From: Ralstonia insidiosa
Lineage (GTDB): Bacteria; Pseudomonadota; Gammaproteobacteria; Burkholderiales; Burkholderiaceae
NCBI RefSeq assembly: GCF_008801405.1
Contig: NZ_VZPV01000001.1
Location: 1,488,001-1,552,000 of the forward strand
Direction of reading: 5' to 3'
Length of the DNA: 64,000 nucleotides
Shown here: positions 26,441-35,341 of the stretch, in pieces
Layout: each line of letters starts with the position of its first letter
Numbering within the stretch: the stretch's first letter is position 1
The notes under the pieces: generated by a model
Told to the model about the DNA's origin: nothing
Database searches by the model: none
What the model saw: only the letters and a program-made list of their open reading frames with translations
Program-made: the position numbers and the translations under genes

Positions 26441-27717
26441 ACGCGTTGGTACAGCGCGGCCGGGCTGTCGTTTCCTGCGTGCCGGTGATTCTGGCTGTGT
26501 TGGGAATGACCGTCCTGCCAGCCTTCATGTTGTCAGTGCACAGTGCCGCGTTCGTGGCGTTTTTGATGCTGTTGGTGTCAGCGCTTTGGTCGATGCTGGT
26601 GGGACATGCGGAGTTGACGGCACGAGTGCGAGCGTTGTGGCGCGAGCATCGCTGGCTGATCCTGGCCATGGCGGCAATGCCGACAGCAATGCTGATAAGT
26701 TCGCTGCTGAATCCGGCGGCACCGCGTGGCGTTCCGTTCGCCTATGGGCGGCTCTGGTTGTTCGGTTTCGCTTTGTTTGCGCTGCTGCAGCTTCGGCCCG
26801 CTCAATTGCAGAACGTACAGTGGGGTTGTGTGGCGGGGGCGTTTGCTTCTCTAGTGTGGGCGTTTGTCGAGTTGAGGGGTGGGCGTCCCGATACCGTTGG
26901 CGCATACTCCAATACCATCCCGTTCGGCAATGTGTCGCTCCTGCTGGGGCTGTTTTCGTTGATCTCCATCGGTTGGGCGCGTGACGATCGGTGGCCGCTC
27001 ATCGTGCTGCGCTTGGCGGCTGGCGGTGCTGGGCTATACACGTCATACCTGTCGCAGTCGCGCGGCGGTTGGATCGCGATTCCCGTGCTGCTGCTGATCG
27101 CCGTGGCGACTTTGCGCCATGTGAGCTGGAAGAAGCGGGCCAGTGCGTTGTTGGTATTTTTTGCGCTGCTAGCGGCGGTCTGTGTGTCGTCGAGTATCGT
27201 TCGCACGCGCTTCGACCAAGCAGTTAACGATATTCATGCCTACGAGGCTGGTCAGGCTAATTCCTCAATCGGCGTTCGTTTTCAGTTGTGGAAGGCGGCA
27301 TCCCTCATGCTGCTTCGCCATCCTTTGGCCGGTGTTGGGCGTGGAGCATTTCATGCGAATTTGCAGGCCCTGCGTGCCGAAGGTGTGATCACCGACGACG
27401 CTGCGGCTTTGGAGCATGCCCACAACGAGTTTCTATACAATGGCGCCACGCTTGGCGTGCTGGGCATTGGTGCATTGCTGGCGTTGTATCTGGTGCCTGC
27501 TGCGTACTTCCTGCGTGCCGCGCTGTGCGATGACCGCATCCTCCGGACCACCGGGGCCATGGGCCTCACACTGTGTGTCGGTTTCATGCTGTTTGGGCTA
27601 ACCGAGGTGATGCTCATCATCGCGCAGACTGTGGTGTTCTACAGCGTGATGGTGGCCGTGTTCACCGCGCATATTCACCGGCGCCGGCAAGAGCTTGGTG
27701 CCAATCCTGTTTTCTGA
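26437..27717 (+). CDS. O-antigen ligase family membrane protein (WaaL-like)
   Basis: 426 residues with GTG start overlapping the previous stop. About ten to twelve hydrophobic helices are visible, with a larger periplasmic loop that includes SQSRGGWIAIPVLLL and AGQANSSIGVRFQLWKAA, followed by HPLAGVGRGAFH and EHAHNEFLYNGATLG, the Wzy/WaaL signature. WaaL joins O-antigen from undecaprenyl phosphate to the lipid A core in the periplasm. The location among core glycosyltransferases supports ligase over polymerase. Confidence 0.85.
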   Translation: MNALVQRGRAVVSCVPVILAVLGMTVLPAFMLSVHSAAFVAFLMLLVSALWSMLVGHAELTARVRALWREHRWLILAMAAMPTAMLISSLLNPAAPRGVPFAYGRLWLFGFALFALLQLRPAQLQNVQWGCVAGAFASLVWAFVELRGGRPDTVGAYSNTIPFGNVSLLLGLFSLISIGWARDDRWPLIVLRLAAGGAGLYTSYLSQSRGGWIAIPVLLLIAVATLRHVSWKKRASALLVFFALLAAVCVSSSIVRTRFDQAVNDIHAYEAGQANSSIGVRFQLWKAASLMLLRHPLAGVGRGAFHANLQALRAEGVITDDAAALEHAHNEFLYNGATLGVLGIGALLALYLVPAAYFLRAALCDDRILRTTGAMGLTLCVGFMLFGLTEVMLIIAQTVVFYSVMVAVFTAHIHRRRQELGANPVF

Positions 27718-27729
27718 GATCGTCTTCGC

Positions 27730-28503
27730 ATGTCCGCATCCAACCGAGCCACGCTCGCCGTCATCATCGTCGCCAAGAATGAAGCCACCGACATCGGTGA
27801 TTGCATCCGCTCGGTGCGCGACTGGGCGGACGACGTCATCGTCTTCGATTCCGGCAGCACGGACGGTACGCAAGACATCTGCCGCGAACTGGGCGCCCGC
27901 GTGTTCGAAACGGACTGGCCGGGCTACGGCGAACAGTCCAACCGCGCATTGCGTGAGGCCCGCACCGACTGGGTCCTGTCGTTGGACGCCGATGAACGCA
28001 TCAGCCCCGAGTTGCGCGCGGAGATGATCGCGGTGCTCGAATCGGGCAGCTCGCATACGGTGTATTCCATGCCGCGCAGCTCCAGCTTCTGCGGTCGCTT
28101 CATGAAGCATTCGGGCTGGTGGCCGGACCGCATCCGCCGCTTCTTCAAGCGCGAGCAGGTGACCTTCTTCGATGCACCAGTGCATTCTCACTTGGTGTTC
28201 CAAGGCACCGTCGGCGATTTTCGTGCGCCGATCATTCACTACTCGATTCCCGATCTGCGAGCCGCACTCGACAAGGCCAACGATTACTCCACGGCCGGCG
28301 CCGCTGCAGCCTATGCCAAGGGCAAGCGCGCATCGTTGGGCAGTGCGATCGGCCACGGGCTGTGGGCGTTCATTCGCACCTACATCATCCAGCGCGGTTT
28401 CCTGGATGGCGCGGAAGGCTTCATGCTGGCTGTGTCCAACGCAGAGGGCACGTACTACCGCTACGTCAAGCTGATGATGCTGCATCGTCATGGCAAGCGC
28501 TGA
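27730..28503 (+). CDS. Family 2 glycosyltransferase, WaaE/KdtX-like
   Basis: 257 residues, GT-A fold: LAVIIVAKNEATDIGDCIRS, then DVIVFDSGSTDGTQ and the metal motif LSLDADERI. The short form with C-terminal IQRGFLDGAEGFMLAVSNAE is typical of WaaE-type enzymes that place a beta-1,4-glucose on the first heptose of the LPS core. It starts 12 bases after the ligase and overlaps the next gene by 14 bases. Confidence 0.85.
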   Translation: MSASNRATLAVIIVAKNEATDIGDCIRSVRDWADDVIVFDSGSTDGTQDICRELGARVFETDWPGYGEQSNRALREARTDWVLSLDADERISPELRAEMIAVLESGSSHTVYSMPRSSSFCGRFMKHSGWWPDRIRRFFKREQVTFFDAPVHSHLVFQGTVGDFRAPIIHYSIPDLRAALDKANDYSTAGAAAAYAKGKRASLGSAIGHGLWAFIRTYIIQRGFLDGAEGFMLAVSNAEGTYYRYVKLMMLHRHGKR

Positions 28504-29332
28504 TTGCCCGCGTCGCATCGCGCTGATCGTCACGACTTACAACCGTCCGGATGCGCTAGCCCGCGTGTTGGCCGGTTGTGGCGCGCAGACTGATCAAGCG
28601 TTTGATGTGATCGTCGCCGACGATGGTTCGCGCGACGATACGCGTGTGGCGGTGGAAGCCGCTGCCAAGACGGCATCGTATCCGTTGCGCCATGTCTGGC
28701 ACCCCGATGACGGTTTCCGTGCGGCCGAGATCCGCAATCGCGGCGTCCTGGCAACCGATGCCGATTATCTGGTCTTTCTCGATGGCGATTGCGTGCCGCG
28801 CCCTGACTTCGTCGCCCGGCACCGCGCACTGGCTGAGCCGGGACGTCTGTTGTCCGGCAGCCGCATCCTGCTGAGCGAAGAGATGACGCGAGACGTCATC
28901 GCGCAGCAGACGGACATCCACTTGAAGGACCTCGCCTATTGGTTCAGCGCCTGGCGTGCTGGCCGCATCAACAAGTTCTTGCCGCTGCTGGTACCGGGCC
29001 TGCCCGCTCCGCGCACGTTCAAGGACACGAGCCTGCGTGGCATCAAGAGCTGCAACTTGGGCGTGTGGCGCAGCGATTTCGAGCGCGTGAACGGCTTTGA
29101 CCAGAGCTTCGTCGGCTGGGGCCATGAAGATGCTGACCTGGCCGTGCGACTGTACAACGCCGGTGTGCGGCGCAAGCGCGGCTTCTGCGCGACCGAGGTC
29201 TTCCACCTGTGGCATCGCGAGCAATCTCGCGAACAGGAAAGCCCCAACTACCGGCGTATGATGGCGCGTCGCAATACGGATGTCATCCGCGCTGAGGCGG
29301 GATTGACGGAGTTGCGCGGGCAAGGCGCCTGA
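28490..29332 (+). CDS. Family 2 glycosyltransferase with galactosyltransferase-type C-terminal domain
   Basis: 280 residues. IALIVTTYNRPDALARVLAG, DVIVADDGSRDDT and YLVFLDGDCVPRPDF are the GT-A nucleotide-binding and metal motifs. The C-terminal GFDQSFVGWGHEDADLAVRL is the Glyco_transf_7C acceptor motif seen in chondroitin-type and LPS enzymes. It overlaps the upstream gene by 14 bases, so the two are coupled. Sugar specificity cannot be read. Confidence 0.85.
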   Translation: MASADCPRRIALIVTTYNRPDALARVLAGCGAQTDQAFDVIVADDGSRDDTRVAVEAAAKTASYPLRHVWHPDDGFRAAEIRNRGVLATDADYLVFLDGDCVPRPDFVARHRALAEPGRLLSGSRILLSEEMTRDVIAQQTDIHLKDLAYWFSAWRAGRINKFLPLLVPGLPAPRTFKDTSLRGIKSCNLGVWRSDFERVNGFDQSFVGWGHEDADLAVRLYNAGVRRKRGFCATEVFHLWHREQSREQESPNYRRMMARRNTDVIRAEAGLTELRGQGA

Positions 29333-29348
29333 ACTGGCGCCTTGGCGC

Positions 29349-30131
29349 TCACCACGTTTTTTTCTGCTTGGCGATACCGCGGAACGGCCGCACGAAGATC
29401 TGATAGAGAAACTTGTGCACGAAGATCAGGTGCAGGCGGCGGCTGAGCCATCGCTCCTCATCGGCTTCGCGGCTCTTGACGGCGCGATCGGCCTCCAGGT
29501 TGGAGCCGGTGTCGAAATCCTGCACGCTGATCACGTATGGCACGACCGCGCGCATCTGCACGATGCCTTCGCGCTCGAACTTGTGCCAGTAGTCCGCCGC
29601 CAGCCATACCGGGTAGAGCTGTTCGACCATGCGTTTGGCCGCCGCGCGTGTGACGAAATAGCCGTGCGCCAGCCACTGGTAGTTCGCCAGCTTCACCACG
29701 TTGTGGCTGGCGTCGAGCGGTTTTGCGCTGCGTTTGTAGTAACGGTTGATATACGTGAGCAGCGTCACCACGGGTTCGTCAGGTGAGACTTGCTGCGCCA
29801 GCGCATCGAGCACGGCGGGCACATCGGCCCCAAGCTTGGCGTCATCCTCCAGGATGAGCGCGTAGGGCAGATCCTGCTCCAGCATTGCGCGGTAGACGCC
29901 CAGGTGGCTTAGCGCACAGCCGACTTCGCCGACGGTCAGTTCGCGGCTTTCGGCAACGGCTCGGGCGTGGTCGTAGAGGCTCGCCAATGCATCGGCGGGA
30001 AGTGCTTTGCCGTACACGCCAGGAAAGCGCGTGTGCGGCAGGCCGAGTGCATCAAGCTGATCTTCGAGGGCTTTGCGGCGCTCGACATCGTGCTCGAGGT
30101 TGATGAAGAACGTGGGAACGCGCGAACTCAT
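29349..30131 (-). CDS. Family 25 LPS glycosyltransferase
   Basis: 260 residues. FFINLEHDVERRKALEDQL is the family 25 start, GEVGCALSHLGVYRAML the central block and ALILEDDAKL the Asp-rich metal site. The family adds galactose or glucose to LOS/LPS cores. The C-terminal tail is basic (FRGIAKQKKTW) and could sit on the membrane. It is convergent with the plus-strand LPS genes and divergent from msbA. Confidence 0.87.
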   Translation of the reverse strand: MSSRVPTFFINLEHDVERRKALEDQLDALGLPHTRFPGVYGKALPADALASLYDHARAVAESRELTVGEVGCALSHLGVYRAMLEQDLPYALILEDDAKLGADVPAVLDALAQQVSPDEPVVTLLTYINRYYKRSAKPLDASHNVVKLANYQWLAHGYFVTRAAAKRMVEQLYPVWLAADYWHKFEREGIVQMRAVVPYVISVQDFDTGSNLEADRAVKSREADEERWLSRRLHLIFVHKFLYQIFVRPFRGIAKQKKTW

Positions 30132-30318
30132 GCGGAAGGATCAGGTGACGCGGCAATGCGTCTTGGCTGTGGAATCTGCTACCAGGATGGGCCGAAACAG
30201 GTGATTGCCGTAAAATGCCGGGTCGCCCGTCTGTCGGATGGCAGGTGCAGCATGCACATGTTGTCGGCAATGCCCGTCGCAATGCGGTGCAATCTGCCCA
30301 CCCTTATTTGAAAACGCC

Positions 30319-32088
30319 GTGAGTATACAAGCAAAGTCTGACCATCAAGACCCCTCCAAGCCGTTGCTCAAGCGCTTGTGGACGTACCTGCGTCCTGAAC
30401 TCACCGCGTTCATTCTCTCCATGGTTGCCATGGGCGTGGTGGCGGCCACGGAAGGGATCATCCCCAAGGTCGTGAAAGACCTGCTGGACCAGGGCTTTGG
30501 CGGTGAATACGCCGGCAAGCTGTGGCAGGTGCCGGCCATGCTGGTGGGCATTGCCGTGGTGCGCGGCGTGGCGCAGTTTGCGTCGACCTACCTGCTGAGC
30601 CTCGTGTCGAACAAGGTGCTGTTGAACCTGCGCGTGAAGATGTTCGAGCGGCTGCTGCAGGCGCCTGCATCGTATTACCAGCAGAACACGGCGGCATCGA
30701 TCATCAACGCGGTGATCTTCGAGGTCAACCAGGTGCTGCAGGTGTTGACTGGCGTGTTCATCACGATGGTGCGCGACTCGATGACGGTGCTGGCGCTGCT
30801 GGTTTTCCTCTTCTATACCAACTGGCGCCTGACGCTGGTGGTGGCGGTGATCCTGCCGGTCATCGGCCTGCTGATGTCGCGTATCAACCGCCGCTTGCGC
30901 TCGCTCAACCGTGAGAGCCAGAACCTGACCAACCAGGCTGCCTACGTGGTGGAAGAGGCCGTTGGTGGTTACAAGGTCGTCAAGCTGCACGGCGGCGAGG
31001 CCTACGAATCGCTGCGCTTTAACGCCATGACCAACCGCCTGCGCAGCTATGCCATGCGCGTGGCCGTGGCCGGCGGCCTGAATCAACCGGTGACGCAGTT
31101 CCTGGCGGCGCTGGCGCTGTCCATCATCCTGGCGATCGCCATGATGCAGGCGCAGGCCAACCAGACGACGGTCGGCGGTTTTACCGGCTTTGTGATGGCG
31201 ATGCTGCTGCTGATCTCGCCGCTCAAGCATCTGACGGATGTGAACCAGCCCCTGCAGCGTGGCCTGACTGCCGCCGAGTTCATCTTCGGCCTGATTGATA
31301 CCCCCATCGAACCGCAGGAAGGCGGCAAGCACATTGATCGCGCCCGCGGTGATATCCGCTTCGATCGCGTGACGTTCCGCTACGGCGCGGATGGCCGGGC
31401 GGCGCTCGACAATGTCGACCTGCATGTGAAGCCAGGTGAGATCGTTGCTCTTGTCGGGCCTTCGGGCAGCGGCAAGACCACGCTGGTGAACCTGATGCCG
31501 CGCTTCTTTGATCCGACCTCGGGCACGATCTCGCTCGACGGCGATGCGCTGGCTGACCTGTCGCTGCAGGATCTGCGCCGCCAGATCGCCTTCGTGAGCC
31601 AGGACGTGGTGTTGTTCAACGACACCATTGCTGCCAACGTGGCGTATGGCGCGCGGGACGCCTCCGAGATCGACATGGCGCGTGTGCGCCGTGCACTGGA
31701 AGCTGCTTACCTGACGGATATGGTGGATAACCTGCCGGAAGGCGTTGACACCAACATCGGCGACAACGGTTCGAAGCTCTCCGGCGGCCAGCGCCAGCGC
31801 CTGGCGATTGCTCGTGCCATCTACAAGGACGCGCCGATCCTGATCCTGGACGAGGCGACCTCCGCATTGGACTCGGAATCCGAGCGCCAGGTGCAGGCCG
31901 CGCTTGAGCGGCTGATGGAAGGCCGCACGACGCTGGTGATCGCGCACCGCCTGTCGACCATCGAAAACGCAAACCGCATCATCGTGCTCGAACACGGCAA
32001 GATTGCCGAAGCCGGCACGCACCGCGAACTCATCGACCGTGATGGGTTGTATGCTGGGCTGCATCGCATCCAGTTCGCCACTCAGTAA
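30319..32088 (+). CDS. msbA: Lipid A export ABC transporter MsbA
   Basis: 589 residues from the GTG at 30319; longer forms would add a Cys-rich non-family extension. The N-terminal half has six membrane helices; the ATPase half has GPSGSGKTT (Walker A), LSGGQRQR (signature), ILILDEATSALD (Walker B) and the H-loop VIAHRLST. This homodimer flips core-lipid A from the inner to the outer leaflet of the inner membrane, which fits its place beside the LPS-core genes. No clear ribosome site precedes the start. Confidence 0.93.
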   Translation: MSIQAKSDHQDPSKPLLKRLWTYLRPELTAFILSMVAMGVVAATEGIIPKVVKDLLDQGFGGEYAGKLWQVPAMLVGIAVVRGVAQFASTYLLSLVSNKVLLNLRVKMFERLLQAPASYYQQNTAASIINAVIFEVNQVLQVLTGVFITMVRDSMTVLALLVFLFYTNWRLTLVVAVILPVIGLLMSRINRRLRSLNRESQNLTNQAAYVVEEAVGGYKVVKLHGGEAYESLRFNAMTNRLRSYAMRVAVAGGLNQPVTQFLAALALSIILAIAMMQAQANQTTVGGFTGFVMAMLLLISPLKHLTDVNQPLQRGLTAAEFIFGLIDTPIEPQEGGKHIDRARGDIRFDRVTFRYGADGRAALDNVDLHVKPGEIVALVGPSGSGKTTLVNLMPRFFDPTSGTISLDGDALADLSLQDLRRQIAFVSQDVVLFNDTIAANVAYGARDASEIDMARVRRALEAAYLTDMVDNLPEGVDTNIGDNGSKLSGGQRQRLAIARAIYKDAPILILDEATSALDSESERQVQAALERLMEGRTTLVIAHRLSTIENANRIIVLEHGKIAEAGTHRELIDRDGLYAGLHRIQFATQ

Positions 32089-32140
32089 GCAGTTCACTTC
32101 CGGGCGGCGTGCTCGTGATGCTCACACCAAAGGAGACATC

Positions 32141-32737
32141 ATGACGACCACCACGCCGCCCATCAGCCGGTTTCCCGTTCCTGAACTGGCTGACATTCCC
32201 GGAGACATTCGCGCGCGCATCCTCGAAGTGCAGGAGAAGTCCGGCTTCGTGCCGAACGTCTTCCTTGCGCTGTCGCACCGGCCCGATGAGTGCCGTGCGT
32301 TCTTCGCCTACCACGACGCGCTGATGCTGCGCGAAGGCAGCAGCCTGACCAAGGGCGAGCGCGAGATGATCGTGGTGGCCACCTCCGGCGCCAACCAGTG
32401 CCTATATTGCGTGGTCGCGCACGGGGCCATCCTGCGCATCTACGAGAAGAATCCGCTCGTGGCTGATCAGGTTGCCGTCAACCATCGCAAGGCTGACATC
32501 ACCCCGCGCCAGCGCGCCATGCTCGACTTCGCGATGAAGGTCTGCACGGCCTCGCACACCGTCGACGAGGCCGACTACGACGCATTGCGCGTGCATGGTT
32601 TCGACGACGAGGACATCTGGGACATCGCCGGCATCACGGCCTTCTTCGGCCTGTCGAACCGCATGGCGAACGTGATCTCGATGCGGCCGAACGATGAGTT
32701 CTTCCTGATGGGCCGCCTGCCGCGCGAGAAGAAGTAG
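32141..32737 (+). CDS. AhpD-like peroxidase-related protein (carboxymuconolactone decarboxylase family)
   Basis: 198 residues. ATG at 32141 with AAAGGAG upstream. The AhpD motif CLYCVVAH gives Cys87, Cys90 and His94, the thiol peroxidase site. This longer subfamily is usually annotated as uncharacterised peroxidase-related enzyme. It should act in the cytoplasm on peroxides or thiol-disulfide exchange. It follows msbA by 52 bases and converges on the LysR gene. Confidence 0.85.
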   Translation: MTTTTPPISRFPVPELADIPGDIRARILEVQEKSGFVPNVFLALSHRPDECRAFFAYHDALMLREGSSLTKGEREMIVVATSGANQCLYCVVAHGAILRIYEKNPLVADQVAVNHRKADITPRQRAMLDFAMKVCTASHTVDEADYDALRVHGFDDEDIWDIAGITAFFGLSNRMANVISMRPNDEFFLMGRLPREKK

Positions 32738-32750
32738 GCGGCCGGTCGGT

Positions 32751-33650
32751 CTAGGCCGTCAGTTCACGCAATGCTTCAAGCAGCTTGACGGCGGGGCTGG
32801 GCAGGATGCCGTGGCGGCGCCGGAACGCGGTGAGCGTGCGGCGCGCCACCAGCCCGGGAATCGGCAGCGGCTCGATCACACCGGCGCGGCGCTCGGCGTC
32901 GATCATCGGTTCGGCCATCCAACTCAGGAAGCCAGAGCGTGCCACCAGACTCTTGAGTGCCGTGACCGAGCGCGTTTCCACCACAATGTTGGGCAGCCCC
33001 AAGCCGGCTGCCTCGAACACCTGCCGCATGTGCTCGTAGGGGCCAGTGCCGCGCGGCGGGATGGCCCACGGTGCAGACATCGTATCGGCCAGTGTCAGGG
33101 CAGGGCGCTGGCGTAACGAGTGTTCCGGCGACGCGACCACGAAGCTCGCGTCTTCCCAGCGGCAATCGGCAATCGCGATGATCTCGTCCGTATCCGGCAT
33201 CGCCATGGACAGCGCAAGGTCGATCTCGTGCTTGACGAGTCCCTCGGCCAGGCGGTCCCACACGCCTTCCAGAATTTCCACACGCAGGTTCGGCCAGCGC
33301 GCCACCACCGTGCCGACGGCTAGCGGTAGGACGTAGCTCGCGATGCTGCCGACCGCGCCTACGCGGATGGTGCCCTTGGCAAGCCCGCGCATCGCGTCGA
33401 TCTCTTCACGTGCGTAGTCGGCCTCGTGTTGCAGCAGCGTGGCGTGCGGCAGCAGCGCCTGTCCAATGACGGTGAGTTGCATCCCCTTGGAGTGCCGCTC
33501 GAACAGGGGCGCCCCCACCTCGTCTTCCAGACGCTTGATGATGCGGCTGAGCGCCGGCTGCGTGACGTGCAGGACCTCTGCGGCGCGCCCGAGGCTGCCG
33601 GCCGAGACGATGGTGGTGAAAGCGCGCAACTGGCGCAGATCGAAAGGCAT
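32751..33650 (-). CDS. LysR-family regulator of the benzoylformate cluster
   Basis: 299 residues. N-terminal HTH: LRQLRAFTTIVSAGSLGRAA, then LHVTQPALSRIIKRLEDEVG. It is divergent from the benzoylformate decarboxylase gene across 101 bases, a standard layout for a LysR activator of aromatic catabolism. The inducer is probably an aromatic acid; that is inference. Confidence 0.88.
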   Translation of the reverse strand: MPFDLRQLRAFTTIVSAGSLGRAAEVLHVTQPALSRIIKRLEDEVGAPLFERHSKGMQLTVIGQALLPHATLLQHEADYAREEIDAMRGLAKGTIRVGAVGSIASYVLPLAVGTVVARWPNLRVEILEGVWDRLAEGLVKHEIDLALSMAMPDTDEIIAIADCRWEDASFVVASPEHSLRQRPALTLADTMSAPWAIPPRGTGPYEHMRQVFEAAGLGLPNIVVETRSVTALKSLVARSGFLSWMAEPMIDAERRAGVIEPLPIPGLVARRTLTAFRRRHGILPSPAVKLLEALRELTA

Positions 33651-33751
33651 GCCAAAAGGTAATGACTTTCGTCTGAAAATTCAATATCGCGCAAGGTGGG
33701 TGGCTCCCATACTGGGCGGCCAATGCAAAGAGCAATACAAGGAGACGCTGC

Positions 33752-35341
33752 ATGACCCGCACTTCGCTCGCGCTTGTCACGGTGCGCGACGCCACGATCG
33801 AGCTGCTTCGCCGGCTCGGCATGACCCACGTGTTCGGCAATCCGGGGTCCACCGAACTGCCGATGTTCCGGGATTTTCCCGAAGACTTCCGCTACATCCT
33901 CGGTCTGCAGGAGGCCGTGGTGGTCGGCATGGCCGACGGCTATGCGCAGGCAACCGGCAACGCCGCGCTGGTGAATTTGCACTCGGCGGCTGGCGTCGGC
34001 AATGCGATGGGCAACATCTTCACGGCGTTCAAGAACCGCACGCCGCTGGTGATCACGGCCGGGCAGCAGGCGCGGTCCATCCTGCCGTTCGATCCGTTTC
34101 TCGCCTCCAACCAAGCCACCGAACTGCCCAAGCCGTACGTCAAATGGAGCATCGAGCCGGCGCGTGCGCAGGACGTGCCGCTGGCGCTGGCCCGCGCGTA
34201 TCACATCGCCATGCAGGAGCCGCGCGGGCCGGTGCTGGTGTCGATCCCCGTGGATGACTGGGATCAGCTGACCGAGCCTGTCGCCGTGCATGAAGTGGCG
34301 TACGAGGTGCGGCCCGATCCTGTGACGCTCGCGCGCATTGGCGATGCGCTGGATGCGGCGCAGCGGCCGGCATTTGTGGTGGGGGCAGCGATAGACCGTG
34401 CCGGTGCATGGGACGCCGTTGTGCAGCTTGCCGAAGCGCACAACGCCCGTGTGTTTACCGCGCCCATGGCGGGGCGAGGTGCGTTTCCGGAAGACCACCG
34501 CCTGTTCGCCGGTTTCCTGCCGGCAATGCGCGAGAAGATCGTCGCTTTACTGCAGGGGCACGACGTGGTGTTTGCGCTTGGCGCACCGGCGTTCACGTAT
34601 CACGTGGAAGGTCATGGGCCGCACGTGCCGGTGGGGGCCAAGCTCATACAGCTGATCGACGATCCGGCTACCGCATCCTGGACACCCGAGGGCATCTCGG
34701 CCGTCGGCAACATCCGCCTCGGCGTGCAGGACTTGCTAGCAAGGCCCGCGCCGCCCGCTCGACCGCTGCCTGCGGCCCGCGTCAAATCGCCGCGAGCCGA
34801 GCCGGCATCGCCCATGTCGACGGCCTTCGTTTTGCAGACGCTCGATGCCGTGCGCGGCCCCGCAGACATCGTCGTCGAAGAAGCACCGAGCGCGCGCTCA
34901 GTGATGCAGACCTATCTGCCGATGCGTCGCGCGGGGGCGTTCTACACCATGGATAGCGGGGGATTGGGCTACGGCATGCCTGCCGCTGTGGGCGTGGCAC
35001 TCGCCAAGCCGGGCACGCGCGTGATCGGCCTGATTGGCGATGGCTCGAGCATGTATTCCATCCAGGCGTTGTGGAGCGCATCGCTGCTCAAGTTGCCCAT
35101 GACGTTCGTGATCCTGAACAACCGCCGCTATGCTGCCCTGCAGGATTTCGCGCCGGTGTTCGGCTTTGCACCCAACGACCCGGTGCAGGGCACGGACCTG
35201 CACGGCATCGACTTCGTCGGACTGGCTCGCGCCATGGGCTGCTCCGGCGAGCGCGTGACGGACCCGCACGCGCTGGAGGCCACACTGCACACCGCACTGC
35301 AATCCACCGGACCAACCCTGATTGAAGTGGAGATCGCCTGA
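33752..35341 (+). CDS. mdlC: Benzoylformate decarboxylase (thiamine-diphosphate enzyme)
   Basis: 529 residues. The three residues that define the Pseudomonas putida enzyme (Ser26, His70, His281) have counterparts here: Ser33 in NPGST, His77 in NLHSAAG and His284 in APAFTYH; Glu54 is the cofactor-activating glutamate. The ThDP-binding segment GDGSSMYSIQALWSA ends in ILNN. It converts phenylglyoxylate to benzaldehyde and CO2. The aldehyde dehydrogenase that follows, starting within its stop codon, would oxidise the aldehyde. No mandelate racemase or dehydrogenase is in the window. Confidence 0.88.
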   Translation: MTRTSLALVTVRDATIELLRRLGMTHVFGNPGSTELPMFRDFPEDFRYILGLQEAVVVGMADGYAQATGNAALVNLHSAAGVGNAMGNIFTAFKNRTPLVITAGQQARSILPFDPFLASNQATELPKPYVKWSIEPARAQDVPLALARAYHIAMQEPRGPVLVSIPVDDWDQLTEPVAVHEVAYEVRPDPVTLARIGDALDAAQRPAFVVGAAIDRAGAWDAVVQLAEAHNARVFTAPMAGRGAFPEDHRLFAGFLPAMREKIVALLQGHDVVFALGAPAFTYHVEGHGPHVPVGAKLIQLIDDPATASWTPEGISAVGNIRLGVQDLLARPAPPARPLPAARVKSPRAEPASPMSTAFVLQTLDAVRGPADIVVEEAPSARSVMQTYLPMRRAGAFYTMDSGGLGYGMPAAVGVALAKPGTRVIGLIGDGSSMYSIQALWSASLLKLPMTFVILNNRRYAALQDFAPVFGFAPNDPVQGTDLHGIDFVGLARAMGCSGERVTDPHALEATLHTALQSTGPTLIEVEIA

